A stretch of DNA of 42,336 nt. Source: UBA3103 sp002365855 (GTDB lineage: Bacteria; Bacillota; Desulfotomaculia; Desulfotomaculales; Pelotomaculaceae). Numbering within the stretch: the stretch's first letter is position 1; every line of letters begins with the position of its first letter. The position numbers were made by a program, and so were the translations under genes. Positions 1 through 8,296 of this stretch are shown one piece after another. The stretch spans positions 1 through 42,336 of the forward strand of contig DAOURR010000012.1 in assembly GCA_030627625.1 (NCBI GenBank). The letters are read 5' to 3'. A model generated the notes under the pieces. The model ran no database searches. It saw only the letters and a program-made list of their open reading frames with translations, and had not been told where the DNA came from.

Positions 1-133
1 CCGGATACCTCAGCTTGACGGAATGATACTCTGCGAGGGAATGTGTAAACCTTGGAAGCGCCGTATACCGAACGGTACGTACGGTGCTGTGGGAGGTCGG
101 CTACTCAACTAATGGGTAGCCTCCTACCCGATT
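1..133 (+). mobile_element. 3' end of a bacterial group II intron (domains V and VI)
   Basis: Positions 57-88 fold as a domain V-like hairpin: AGCGCCGTATACC, a GAAC loop, then GGTACGTACGGTGCT, with the AGC at the base typical of the catalytic triad region. Positions 89-133 form a second hairpin (GGGAGG and GGCTAC pairing with GTAGCC and CCTCC), with an unpaired A near the 3' side as expected for the branch point of domain VI. The intron appears to end near CCCGATT at about 131-133. The reverse transcriptase and the 5' part lie outside the window. The family call comes from structural pattern only; the exact 3' splice boundary is not certain. Confidence 0.72.
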
Positions 134-308
134 AATAATAATTTATGCTTGAGCTCATCCGGTAACAGGTATGTCATTTGTGTATGTATTAGTTGGGGTT
201 TTCAAATATGATTTTACAACAAAGCTAAGCCGGTGACGCCGGCATGACGCCAATGGTCTGCAAAAAAGCGGTAACAAATAAATAATATCGGTATTGGATG
301 TGTTTACA

Positions 309-542
309 GTGAAATGGAAGATAACTATCTCTGAGGAAAACTGTACAGGATGCCGCATTTGCCAGATGATTTGTTCCTGGGCTAATGAAGGTGGGTTTAA
401 TCCCTCTCGTTCTCTTATAACAATAGAAAGCAAAGATGAAAAGGAAGACCGTTTTAGTGTTAGACTTGACCATGGTTGCAATAACTGCGGCCTGTGCGCA
501 ACCTACTGCGCCGGCAAAGCTCTGGTAAAGGAAAAGAGGTAG
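309..542 (+). CDS. Small ferredoxin with two [4Fe-4S] motifs, partner of the aldehyde oxidoreductase
   Basis: This 77-residue protein has two cysteine groups, CTGCRICQMIC near the N-terminus and CNNCGLCATYC near the C-terminus, the arrangement of a small 2x[4Fe-4S] ferredoxin. The reading frame stays open upstream, so GTG at 300 or TTG at 294 are alternative starts. None has a strong ribosome binding site; GTG 309 puts a conserved-looking KWKITI strand first. The stop lies 5 bases before the AOR start, so the two are almost certainly cotranscribed. Ferredoxin-like subunits are commonly encoded next to tungsten AORs and carry their electrons; that role is inferred from position. Confidence 0.8.
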   Translation: MKWKITISEENCTGCRICQMICSWANEGGFNPSRSLITIESKDEKEDRFSVRLDHGCNNCGLCATYCAGKALVKEKR

Positions 543-547
543 CGAGT

Positions 548-2407
548 ATGTTTAAGTTGATAAAAATAGATTTGACCGGCAAAAAAATAGATATTGAAGA
601 CGCGTCTGACCTGCACCGGGATTTTTTAGGAGGGCTGGGGGTAAACACTAAAATGCTGGTTGACCTAACGCTACCAGGCGCAGATCCTCTCGGCCCGGAC
701 AATAACTTAATTTTTGGCGCGGGCACTTTTGTGGGAACCCTGTTGCCTACTGCCGCGCGCACTGAACTAACCGCCAAGTCCCCTCTGAGCAACAGGTTCG
801 GCGCCAGTAACAGCGGGGGGCTTTGGGGGGCGGCATTAAAATTTGCAGGTTACAGTCATATTGTGTTGAAGGGAAAAAGTCCCGCGCCCGTTTATATAAC
901 CATAGATAATGACCAAATAAAAATTGAAGATGCAACTCACCTCTGGGGTTTAAATACCTGTGAAACTGTTAATCGGATAAGGCAAGAAAAAGGAAAAGAC
1001 TATCAAGTTGCCAGCATCGGCCCGGCCGGAGAAAAACTTGTTCGTTTTGCCTCAGTGCTAAATAATTACCACGGCGCGTGGGGAAGGACCGGAATGGGCG
1101 CGGTAATGGGCGGTAAAAATTTAAAAGCCGTTGCCGTTCGTGGAACGGGCGAAGTCAGGGTAGCGGATCGCCGCCGCTTTGCCGGTATTATGACGGAAGC
1201 TTTTAAAAAGGTCATTGGCCATGAATCCTTCGGTTACACTAATCGCTACGGTAGCATGGTTGTTGCCGACCCATACAATAAAATCTGCGCACTTCCCGGG
1301 CACAATTTTACCTCGGGGTATTTTGATGACTGGGAAGAAACCCGGGGCCGCAGGGTTTTTGAAAAAACATACAAAGAAAAGGACCTGGCTTGCTTTTCTT
1401 GTCCGATTGCTTGTACCCACTGGACAAATGTAAAGAGCGGGAAATACAAAGGGTATCAGTATAAAGGCCTGGAGGTAAGCTTTGTTATGGAATTTGGCGC
1501 CAAGCTGGGGATTAAAGAAAACGCTGAAATTTTGCAATGCGCGGAAGTATGCAATTTATATGGTATGGACGTGATTTCCGCCTCCGGTGTAATCGCTTTT
1601 GCTATTGAAGCGAACCAGAACGGCCTGCTCGGTAAATCTGGGAAGGAAGTGCCTAGCGTGTGGGGCGATTTTAAGGGTATTATCAAACTTTTAGTGAATA
1701 TTGGGCAAAGAAACGGCATTGGAGATCTGCTGGCTGAAGGGGTCAAAAGAGCTTCTTCAAGTATACCGGGCAGTGAGCGGTATGCCATGCATATTAAAGG
1801 AGTGGAAATACCTGTCCGGGATCCCAGGGGAAAATGGGATGTGTGGACGCTGGGATACCTTACTAACACGAGGGGCGGGGATCACCTGCGAACCAGGTCA
1901 CCGGTTGATAATTTGTTAGGCGGGGTGCGTAATTACTTTGAGGAAGAGATTGCTGTTTCAGAAAATACGTTCAACAGTCTGGATATGCCAAAGTTTCTCA
2001 AGGAAGAAATATTTGGTGAGGCTCCTTATAAAGTGGATATTCCTAAGATGGCCAAATATGCCGAAGACCTGATCACAATCATTAATTCGACAGGTCTTTG
2101 CATCAGGCCGCCCGTCCACAGAGCGCTGGGCGCAGATTTTTACGCACGGGCGCTTACAGCGGTAACCGGTCACCCTTATACTGAGCAAGAAGTTATGAAG
2201 GTTGCTGAGAATATATGGGACCTTCAACATCGATTTAATGTGCGCGAGGGTGAAAAAATGGAAGAATGTGCTTTTCCTGATCGATTTTACGAGGAACCTC
2301 TGCCTGTTCAGTCAGGAACCAATTCCCCATTACCGCGTGACATCACTAAAAAAATTTTAAAGAGTTACTTTAAGGCCCGGAGAATGGAATATACCCAAGG
2401 AGATTGA
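548..2407 (+). CDS. aor: Tungsten-containing aldehyde:ferredoxin oxidoreductase family protein
   Basis: The 619-residue product has the full length of the AOR family, which oxidises aldehydes to acids (or reduces acids) with a bis-pyranopterin tungsten cofactor and one [4Fe-4S] cluster in the cytoplasm. The cluster ligands are visible as C282, C285 and C289 (CFSCPIAC) and a fourth cysteine at about 518 (TGLC). The N-terminal half has the expected pterin-binding glycine-rich stretches (FLGGLGVNTKML, RTGMGAVMGGKNLKA). ATG 548 is chosen because GAGGT lies 7 bases upstream; the frame is open back to 494 but without a site. The upstream ferredoxin is the likely electron acceptor, and the molybdate/tungstate transporter at 18.5-21.3 kb could supply the metal. 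The substrate could be an aldehyde from the neighbouring catabolic genes, but this is not shown. Confidence 0.92.
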   Translation: MFKLIKIDLTGKKIDIEDASDLHRDFLGGLGVNTKMLVDLTLPGADPLGPDNNLIFGAGTFVGTLLPTAARTELTAKSPLSNRFGASNSGGLWGAALKFAGYSHIVLKGKSPAPVYITIDNDQIKIEDATHLWGLNTCETVNRIRQEKGKDYQVASIGPAGEKLVRFASVLNNYHGAWGRTGMGAVMGGKNLKAVAVRGTGEVRVADRRRFAGIMTEAFKKVIGHESFGYTNRYGSMVVADPYNKICALPGHNFTSGYFDDWEETRGRRVFEKTYKEKDLACFSCPIACTHWTNVKSGKYKGYQYKGLEVSFVMEFGAKLGIKENAEILQCAEVCNLYGMDVISASGVIAFAIEANQNGLLGKSGKEVPSVWGDFKGIIKLLVNIGQRNGIGDLLAEGVKRASSSIPGSERYAMHIKGVEIPVRDPRGKWDVWTLGYLTNTRGGDHLRTRSPVDNLLGGVRNYFEEEIAVSENTFNSLDMPKFLKEEIFGEAPYKVDIPKMAKYAEDLITIINSTGLCIRPPVHRALGADFYARALTAVTGHPYTEQEVMKVAENIWDLQHRFNVREGEKMEECAFPDRFYEEPLPVQSGTNSPLPRDITKKILKSYFKARRMEYTQGD

Positions 2408-2521
2408 TAGTGTGACTGTATAGTAATATGTGCATACGCAGCGTGAAGTACTGTATTTGAGATCACGTTACAAAATCTCATATTTGCTGGGATCTGATGG
2501 GTAAAAGATCAACTCATAGTG

Positions 2522-2584
2522 GCAACGCCTCTGGTGCTTAATGTCAGCGCATTAGCATATTAAACAGGGGCGTTGTGCTTTTTT
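2522..2584 (+). terminator. Intrinsic terminator downstream of aor
   Basis: CAACGCCTCTG at 2523-2533 pairs with CAGGGGCGTTG at 2565-2575 with one wobble. The loop contains a second inner stem (TGCTTAATG against CATTAGCA), and six T residues follow. It ends the ferredoxin-aor transcript. Confidence 0.7.
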
Positions 2585-2721
2585 ATGGTCAAAAGCAAAT
2601 GACGGATAATTTGTAAATCTTTATAACATAAAAATAGAAAATTAAGCAAGATAAAAAAACAGGGTGTGCCCGGTGAAAAGTAAATACTCTGCTATTTATA
2701 AAAGCATTCATTGTTTCCGGC

Positions 2722-2820
2722 ATATTAATAGGCAGAACCAATTAATTCAATCGTAAACGTATATTTCTCTTTATTCAATTGTGGATGATAAGATAAAAAT
2801 CAAATAAAGATGTGAAATCG
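2722..2820 (+). repeat. Intergenic repeat element, copy 1 (before CoA-transferase)
   Basis: This AT-rich stretch is nearly identical to 7983-8078 (about six substitutions in 97 bases) and more distantly related to 16305-16402. It begins ATTAATAGGCAG and contains two direct repeats, AATTCAATCG and TATTCAATTG, about 27 bases apart. It ends about 135 bases before the CoA-transferase start. All three copies sit upstream of a gene of the catabolic or cofactor cluster, so a shared promoter or operator is likely. The rest of the 2408-2954 gap shows no credible coding frame. Confidence 0.8.
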
Positions 2821-2954
2821 TGTGATTTAATAGAATTTCTATATTTTAAATTGCAGTTTGAAAGTGAGGTGAACTAAGTCAAAGGAATTATAAAATTCAC
2901 ATGTCTTGTTTGCAGCACAGTTTAGATTCTTAAATTTTGAAAGGAGAAGAGAAT

Positions 2955-4520
2955 ATGTCGAAAGTAATCACCCCAGATCAGGTCGGCGCTTTGGTTAAAG
3001 ACGGCGCATGTGTATCATGGGTCACAGCAGGGTTGTGCGGTTTTCCCGAAGAACTGGCGATAGCGCTTGAGAAGAGTTTTCTGGAAACCGGGCATCCCCG
3101 GGACCTTTGGAACCATCACAGCTGCGGCTGCGGCGACTGGAAGACCAGAGGCATGAACCATATGGGCCATGAGGGTATGTCCAGAAGGCACACTGCCGGA
3201 CATATCGGCGAAGCCCCCATGCTGGGCAAACTGATTCTTGAAAATAAGGTCCAGTGCCACTTGTTTCCCCAGGGCGTCCTGGTCCATTTGTACCGGCAGA
3301 TGGCCGGCGGCAAACCTGGCGTGCTCACTAAAGTGGGATTGGGCACCTATACGGATCCCCGCCGGGAGGGCGGCAAGATTAATAACATTACCCCGGATGA
3401 CCTGGTAGAACTGGTTAATTTCCAGGGGGAAGAATATTTGTACTTTAAACCATTGAAAACTGATGTGGCGATGATCCGCGGCACCGTATGCGACGAAGAC
3501 GGCAATATGACCATGGACGAAGAGCCATTGTTCCTGGAAGCGCTGCACCAGGCCATGGCGGCAAAAAGAAACGGCGGCATTGTCATTGCCCAGGTTAAGT
3601 ACGTGGCCAAAGCCAAGACACTTAATCCCAAGGCTGTAAAAGTACCGGGCGTTTTGGTGGACTACATCGTTGTTGGCAAACCGGAAAACCACCTGCAGAC
3701 AAGAGTCACCTTAAATGAGCCTGCATTTGACGGGCGAATCAGAAAGCCCCTGGCGCGGCTCGCCCCCATGGAGCTTGACGAGCGCAAGGTTGTAGGCCGC
3801 AGGGCGGCAATGGAGTTGAGGAACGGCACCTGCGTCAACATGGGTATCGGGATGGCTGACGCAGTTGCCGCTGTGGCTGGAGAAGAAGGCGTAAGTGACG
3901 ACTTGTTAATGACCATCGAGTTAGGCGCCTTTGGCGGCGTCCCGGCCAAAGGTATGGATTTCCCGGCTGCTCTCAACCCTGATTGCCTTATTGACCACGG
4001 CAATATGTTTGACTTCTATGACGGCGGCGGTCTTGACATATGCTTCCTGGGAATGGCCCAATGCGATATTGAGGGCAACATTAACGTCAGTAAGTTCGGA
4101 CCCAAGGTAGTGGGACCGGGCGGATTCGTAAATATTTCATCATCCGCCAAGAAGGCAGTTTTCTGCGGCTCCTTAACCGCAGGCGGAGCGGAATATGAGG
4201 TAGCAGACGGCACCATCAAAGTTCTGAAAGAGGGCAGGGTTCAGAAATTTGTCCAGGCCAATGAACATGTCACCTTCAGCGGTGTGTACTCCGCTAAAAG
4301 AGGGCAAGAGGTGGTCTATGTCACCGAGCGCGCCGTGTTCAAGCTGATCGACGGTAAGGTAACCCTGGTCGAAATAGCGCCGGGCATGGATGTGGAAAAA
4401 GACGTCATTGCCCATATGGGCTTCAGGCCTGAGATTTCTCCCGATTTAAAAGAGATGCCCAGGGAAATATTCGAGCCGGAGTGGGGCAATCTCAAAGCGA
4501 TATTGGCAGCTAAACAATAA
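2955..4520 (+). CDS. Acyl-CoA:acetate/propionate CoA-transferase (YdiF/Pct family)
   Basis: The 521-residue protein is a single-chain fusion of the alpha and beta halves typical of family I CoA-transferases such as propionate CoA-transferase and YdiF. The expected catalytic glutamate is E322 in the motif IELGAFGG, where a covalent glutamyl-CoA intermediate forms. It would move CoA from acetyl-CoA or another donor to an organic acid. ATG 2955 is chosen because AAGGAG lies 8-9 bases upstream; the open frame extends to 2937 without support. Its neighbour is a carboxylate transporter, which suggests that the imported acid is activated here. Its 3' end is also found as decayed copies at about 8075-8140 and 16410-16488. 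Confidence 0.9.
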   Translation: MSKVITPDQVGALVKDGACVSWVTAGLCGFPEELAIALEKSFLETGHPRDLWNHHSCGCGDWKTRGMNHMGHEGMSRRHTAGHIGEAPMLGKLILENKVQCHLFPQGVLVHLYRQMAGGKPGVLTKVGLGTYTDPRREGGKINNITPDDLVELVNFQGEEYLYFKPLKTDVAMIRGTVCDEDGNMTMDEEPLFLEALHQAMAAKRNGGIVIAQVKYVAKAKTLNPKAVKVPGVLVDYIVVGKPENHLQTRVTLNEPAFDGRIRKPLARLAPMELDERKVVGRRAAMELRNGTCVNMGIGMADAVAAVAGEEGVSDDLLMTIELGAFGGVPAKGMDFPAALNPDCLIDHGNMFDFYDGGGLDICFLGMAQCDIEGNINVSKFGPKVVGPGGFVNISSSAKKAVFCGSLTAGGAEYEVADGTIKVLKEGRVQKFVQANEHVTFSGVYSAKRGQEVVYVTERAVFKLIDGKVTLVEIAPGMDVEKDVIAHMGFRPEISPDLKEMPREIFEPEWGNLKAILAAKQ

Positions 4521-4576
4521 AATTTAACCGTTTGCGAGCAGTATATTCCAAGCAGCCGGCGTGAGAAGTAAAGAAT

Positions 4577-4594
4577 GGGGCGCGCAAGCGCCCC
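4577..4594 (+). other. GC-rich hairpin with GCAA tetraloop between CoA-transferase and transporter
   Basis: GGGGCGC at 4577-4583 and GCGCCCC at 4588-4594 are perfectly complementary around a GCAA loop. No T tract follows, so this is more likely an RNA processing or stability element between two cotranscribed genes than a classical terminator. Confidence 0.5.
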
Positions 4595-4723
4595 AGGATG
4601 TATGCCGGCGGTGGGTGAGGTGGTTGCAAAAAGAGTATACGGCAGTGGACAGAGTCACCTAGACTCCAAAAGAGGTTCTGAAGTCAGCTGGATTTTCAAA
4701 ATCTGAGGGGAGGAAAAAACTTA

Positions 4724-6154
4724 ATGACAGCATCAGGGACGAAATTCAAAGTAACTGATTTATGTTTCATAGTTATGCTCATTATCGCCCTTTATGTGGG
4801 TCTTGCCAAACCCTGGGTACCGGACTTAACAGCGCAAGCGCACTTGGTTCTACTGGCCTTAATCATTACTATCGGCATGTGGATATTTAAACCCATGAAT
4901 ATGCCCAACGGAATTTCAGGGTGTTTCTTTTTACTGTTTACGCTAGCTTTAAAAGTTCCCTCGACAAGCGTTTTTTCCGGATTTACCAGCGGTGCCCTGT
5001 GGACGTTGATCCCGGCTCTATTCTTCGGGTTTGTACTAATTAAAACAGGACTGGGCAAACGGATTGGTTACCTGGTAATCCAATTGTTCAAACCGTCCTA
5101 CCCGATGCTTATATTAGCGTTTGTTATCATCGGGCTGGCCTTATCGGCTCTTACACCTTCAATTACTGTACGCTGCGTGATCATTGTACCTATCGCTGTC
5201 AGCGTTATTCAAGCCTGCAAACTGGAATTAAAGTCCAGTGGAAGCGCTTTGCTTCTATTATCGGCCTGGGCTATGGCGGTTATACCCGGAACAGGCTGGC
5301 TTACCGGTTCTCTGCACGGACCGATCATCATGGGCATGTATGATGCGGTTCCGGATTTGAAGGGCTTATTAAACTTTGGTTCGTATTTTCAAGTTATGTT
5401 TATGCCTGCTTTAGTATTGACCGTATTGCTTATTGTAGGCGGGTATTTTGCTTTAAAGCCGAATCAGCCGATAGCATTAGAAAAAGAATATTTTAAGGAA
5501 GAGTACAAAAAACTCGGTTCTTTCAACAGGGATGAAATTATCAGCGCTATAATCCTTGTAGGTTGTTTTGTTATGTTCTTCACCAACCGCATTCACGGAA
5601 TTCCAGATGGTGCAACAGTTCTAGCGGGACTGTTTCTTTTAACAATTACCGGTGTCATTAAAGGTTCGGAAATCGGTACTGGTATCAGCTGGGATTTAAT
5701 TATGTTTATCGGTGTGGCCATGAGCATTGGCGGTGTTTTTGGTGTTACCGGCGTGTCTCAATGGTTAGTTGGTGTATTGGTTCCGGTAATCGCGCCTTTA
5801 ACCACGAGTCCCTGGCTGTTTTGTTATTCCTTGATATTACTATTCTTTGTGTTGAGGTTCTTTGACGTGGCGGTGTTTATTCCCACTATGGCTATTCTTA
5901 TACCGATTCTTCCTGAAATATCGAAAAGCTTCGATATTAATCCTGTCGTTTGGGTAGCCCTCTTCATTATGGGAGCAAACTGCTTCTTCCTGAATTACAC
6001 GAATATGTTTGCCATGGTGGCGGAATCTATAGCCAAAGAAAGGTCCTGGACATCGTGGCAGATGAGCAAGTACGGCATAGTATACGGGTTAGCCTGTCTG
6101 ATTACCCTGGCTATTGCGGTTCCATACTGGATTTCTATTGGCATGTTCGGTTAA
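4724..6154 (+). CDS. DASS family (SLC13-type) anion/carboxylate transporter
   Basis: The 476-residue protein is almost entirely hydrophobic, with about 11-13 membrane segments, the size and layout of divalent anion:sodium symporters that import di- or tricarboxylates and related anions. Two hairpin-like inverted-topology halves can be seen, with the substrate-site type segments SALTPSITVR near residue 145 and a matching NCFFLNYTNM near residue 425. A GAGGGGAGG-type ribosome binding site precedes ATG 4724. It lies about 200 bases after the CoA-transferase on the same strand, so it probably imports the acid that the transferase activates. The exact substrate cannot be assigned. Confidence 0.85.
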   Translation: MTASGTKFKVTDLCFIVMLIIALYVGLAKPWVPDLTAQAHLVLLALIITIGMWIFKPMNMPNGISGCFFLLFTLALKVPSTSVFSGFTSGALWTLIPALFFGFVLIKTGLGKRIGYLVIQLFKPSYPMLILAFVIIGLALSALTPSITVRCVIIVPIAVSVIQACKLELKSSGSALLLLSAWAMAVIPGTGWLTGSLHGPIIMGMYDAVPDLKGLLNFGSYFQVMFMPALVLTVLLIVGGYFALKPNQPIALEKEYFKEEYKKLGSFNRDEIISAIILVGCFVMFFTNRIHGIPDGATVLAGLFLLTITGVIKGSEIGTGISWDLIMFIGVAMSIGGVFGVTGVSQWLVGVLVPVIAPLTTSPWLFCYSLILLFFVLRFFDVAVFIPTMAILIPILPEISKSFDINPVVWVALFIMGANCFFLNYTNMFAMVAESIAKERSWTSWQMSKYGIVYGLACLITLAIAVPYWISIGMFG

Positions 6155-6177
6155 ACAACGGAATTTAGCTTCAAAGT

Positions 6178-6210
6178 GGGGCGACTTTATTAGTCGCTCC
6201 TTAATTTTTA
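6178..6210 (+). terminator. Intrinsic terminator after the DASS transporter
   Basis: GGGGCGAC at 6178-6185 pairs with GTCGCTCC at 6193-6200 with one G-T wobble around a seven-base loop. TTAATTTTT follows. Confidence 0.7.
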
Positions 6211-6276
6211 AGATGTAGGCGTGAAGAAGCAGCGAAACCTCCCAGTGAGTATAAGGTAAGACAGTGGCGGAGAATT

Positions 6277-6320
6277 AAACAATAAAGCAAGGCCGAATAA
6301 GTGGCCTTGCTTTATTGTTT
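6277..6320. terminator. Bidirectional terminator between the transporter and the LysR gene
   Basis: AAACAATAAAGCAAGGCC at 6277-6294 and its exact reverse complement at 6303-6320 give an 18-base-pair stem with an eight-base loop. T-rich ends on both strands suit termination from either side of these convergent genes. Confidence 0.85.
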
Positions 6321-6365
6321 AGTTGTGACTGATCAGTGAATTTTCGCAGCTAATTTTTGTCTTCT

Positions 6366-7351
6366 TTAACGGGCCGGCCTCAGCCTCATATTATCTCTGC
6401 TGTATACGAGTTTGATGTTGCGAGAGGTGACACTTGAGTTAACTGCTGTGTCTCTAATGTCCTCATAGGAGTCCTGTGTTTTAAACCATTGTGAGGCGAA
6501 CTTTAAAAACACTTTAAGTGTTGGGGGTATATCGGTGCTTCTTACGGCCAGGGAAATTTTTCTGTGTATTGTAGGTGTGATCTTTATAATCTTCATGTCG
6601 GGATACTTCTCCGCAGCAGCCACTTTGGATGAAAGCACTGTAATGCCAAGTTCCTCACGGGCAAAACTCAGCATTGTTTTAACTATCGCGCACTTCAGTA
6701 ATACATTGGGTACAAAGCCTTCAGTCACGCAGGCATTATAGAAGTCTTGATAGTGTCCGGAAGCGGGTGGCGTCAAAATAAACTTTTCATTTTTTAATTC
6801 TTTCAGGTCTACCGACACCCTTTTAGCCAAAGGATGATTGTGGCTGGTCACAGCAACCATTTTATCGGTTGCAATGGTATGAAATTGAAACAGGGGATTC
6901 GGCTTGTTAATCTGAACAAAAGCAGCGTCAATTTTGAGGCCTGCAGCATGGATAAGGAATCTTCACACTGTTTTTCAATGATATTTATCCTGATCCCAGG
7001 AAAATTATCCTGGAAAGATGACAGCAAGTTTGGGATGTTGTAATGCCCAATTACCGCTAAAGCTCCTATTGTAAGTTGCCCTTTGATAATAGATACGTGA
7101 TCTTGGATGCACCGGCGTGCTTCATTTACCTCTGACATTATCCGTTTGGCGTGGGTGACAAACTCTGCTCCCGCCGGGGTAAGCTGTACTGACCGGGTTG
7201 TTCTCACAAATAAATTGATACCCAATTCAACTTCAAGTTTATGGATCTGCTGGGATAGCGAGGACTGAGATATCTTAATTTCTTCTGCGGCGCGTGTAAA
7301 ATTGTGATGCTTTGCTACAGCTAATACATACTCCAGTTGATGCATTTCCAT
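6366..7351 (-). pseudogene. LysR-type transcriptional regulator, frameshifted
   Basis: Residues 1-60 form a clear winged helix-turn-helix of the LysR family (HNFTRAAEEIKISQSSLSQQ), and the rest is a LysR effector domain. The gene is read in two overlapping frames. The first runs from ATG 7351 to about 6935, after which the sense frame continues one base shifted down to 6366. Restoring one A in the AAAA run (T run at 6932-6935 on the plus strand) gives a continuous protein of about 328 residues with the expected KIDAAFVQINK segment. AGGAGG precedes ATG 7351. The position next to the transporter and facing away from the hydroxylase operon suggests a pathway regulator. It may be inactive, or the missing base may be a sequence error. 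Confidence 0.88.
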
Positions 7352-7982
7352 AATAACCCCTCCTAAGTCTGGAATCTACTTATATAACAGACATTGAAAG
7401 GTAACCTTGCCGTTTAAAACTATAATGTACTGTATTCTTTTATATTATATCGTTAAAGATATTTATTAGTAAATGGTTATTATTAGTGGTTTTTGTAGTA
7501 TGTTATAAGATAAATCACAATATTAAAAATGAATTGATGGATGAATACTTTAAGTGTGGACTAGCCTTTTACAATTTTATTGTTTTTTATATTAATTTTA
7601 CTAATTATAAGAACAAAATTTAAATACTTGTTTTCAATAGGATTAATAAGTTTTGCCTATTAATAAGGCTGCATATAACTTAAATCTCTAATAATTAGCA
7701 ATATCTCCACTTTATATTTCTCAAGTCTAAGAACGAAATCTTATTTTTATACCCAAAAAATACCAGTAAAAGCAGGCTGATTTTAGAGATGTCTCTTTAG
7801 CTGGATAATACAATTAACTTAAAAAATAAACAGCAAAACCGGTTACTGGCGTTGTTTAAGCTCTATCAGTTTTATATTGGAAATGGGCTTAAATCAGTGC
7901 CTTTTTTATTAAACTCCCTTTATTTAGTTCAAAGAGAGAATGCCTGGTAGGCATTGTATTAGAAAATTTAATTATTACTGAA
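7352..7982. other. AT-rich intergenic region without genes
   Basis: This divergent gap lies between the LysR start and the repeat in front of the hydroxylase operon. It is strongly AT-rich and frequently stopped in all frames. It probably holds the promoter of the LysR gene, but no consensus -35/-10 pair with good spacing stands out. Confidence 0.5.
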
Positions 7983-8078
7983 ATATTAATAGGCAGAACC
8001 AATTAATTCAATCGTAAACGTATATTTCTCTTAATTCAATTGCTGGTGATAAGATAAAAATCAAATAAGGATGTGGAA
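7983..8078 (+). repeat. Intergenic repeat element, copy 2 (before the hydroxylase operon)
   Basis: The sequence from ATTAATAGGCAG to GATGTGGAAT matches 2722-2817 at all but about six positions. It contains the same two direct ATTCAAT repeats. It is followed directly by a decayed piece of the CoA-transferase gene and then by the FAD subunit gene. High identity between copies in noncoding DNA implies recent duplication or conserved function. Confidence 0.85.
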
Positions 8079-8140
8079 TTGCGCCGGGCTTGATGTTGAA
8101 AAAGACGTTCTTGCCCATATGAATTCCAGACCCAGGATTT
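8075..8140 (+). pseudogene. Remnant of the CoA-transferase 3' end
   Basis: Positions 8075-8140 align with 4371-4437 in the CoA-transferase gene at roughly 78%, sharing blocks such as GCGCCGGGC, GAAAAAGACGT and TTGCCCATATG. Small indels destroy the reading frame. It joins repeat copy 2 without the body of the gene, as expected if a second CoA-transferase copy lost its interior. Confidence 0.75.
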
Positions 8141-8296
8141 AACTTTGAACATTTGGTGATTGGTCATCGTAGTAAATGCATTTACCAACAAATAATCAGG
8201 ATGTTGCAATTTAGCGAGGAGGGTGATGCAGAAAGGCAAATAGTGGTGAAGTTTGTTATGCAAGTAGACAATTATTTAAAAAGAGGAGGAGAAAAC

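Noticed and set aside
200..290. Possible riboswitch before the ferredoxin-aor operon
   Set aside because: Only one small stem (GCCGG with GCCGGC) is visible. The sequence does not match the Moco/Tuco RNA motif or other classes as I know them.
3015..3692. A 225-residue minus-strand frame inside the CoA-transferase gene
   Set aside because: It is the complement of a well-supported gene, has no motifs, and has no ribosome binding site.
6930..6940. Programmed frameshift in the LysR gene
   Set aside because: The run has only four A and no slippery heptamer or downstream stem is clear, so mutation or a sequencing error is more likely.
7983..8078. Repeat element as a riboswitch aptamer
   Set aside because: The sequence is AT-rich without strong conserved stems, and copies differ at positions that would pair. 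A DNA-level element fits better.
8153..8296. Longer start of the FAD subunit from GTG 8153
   Set aside because: The extension reads through the CoA-transferase remnant tail and has no ribosome binding site, while GTG 8297 has AGGAGGAG and matches the family start.
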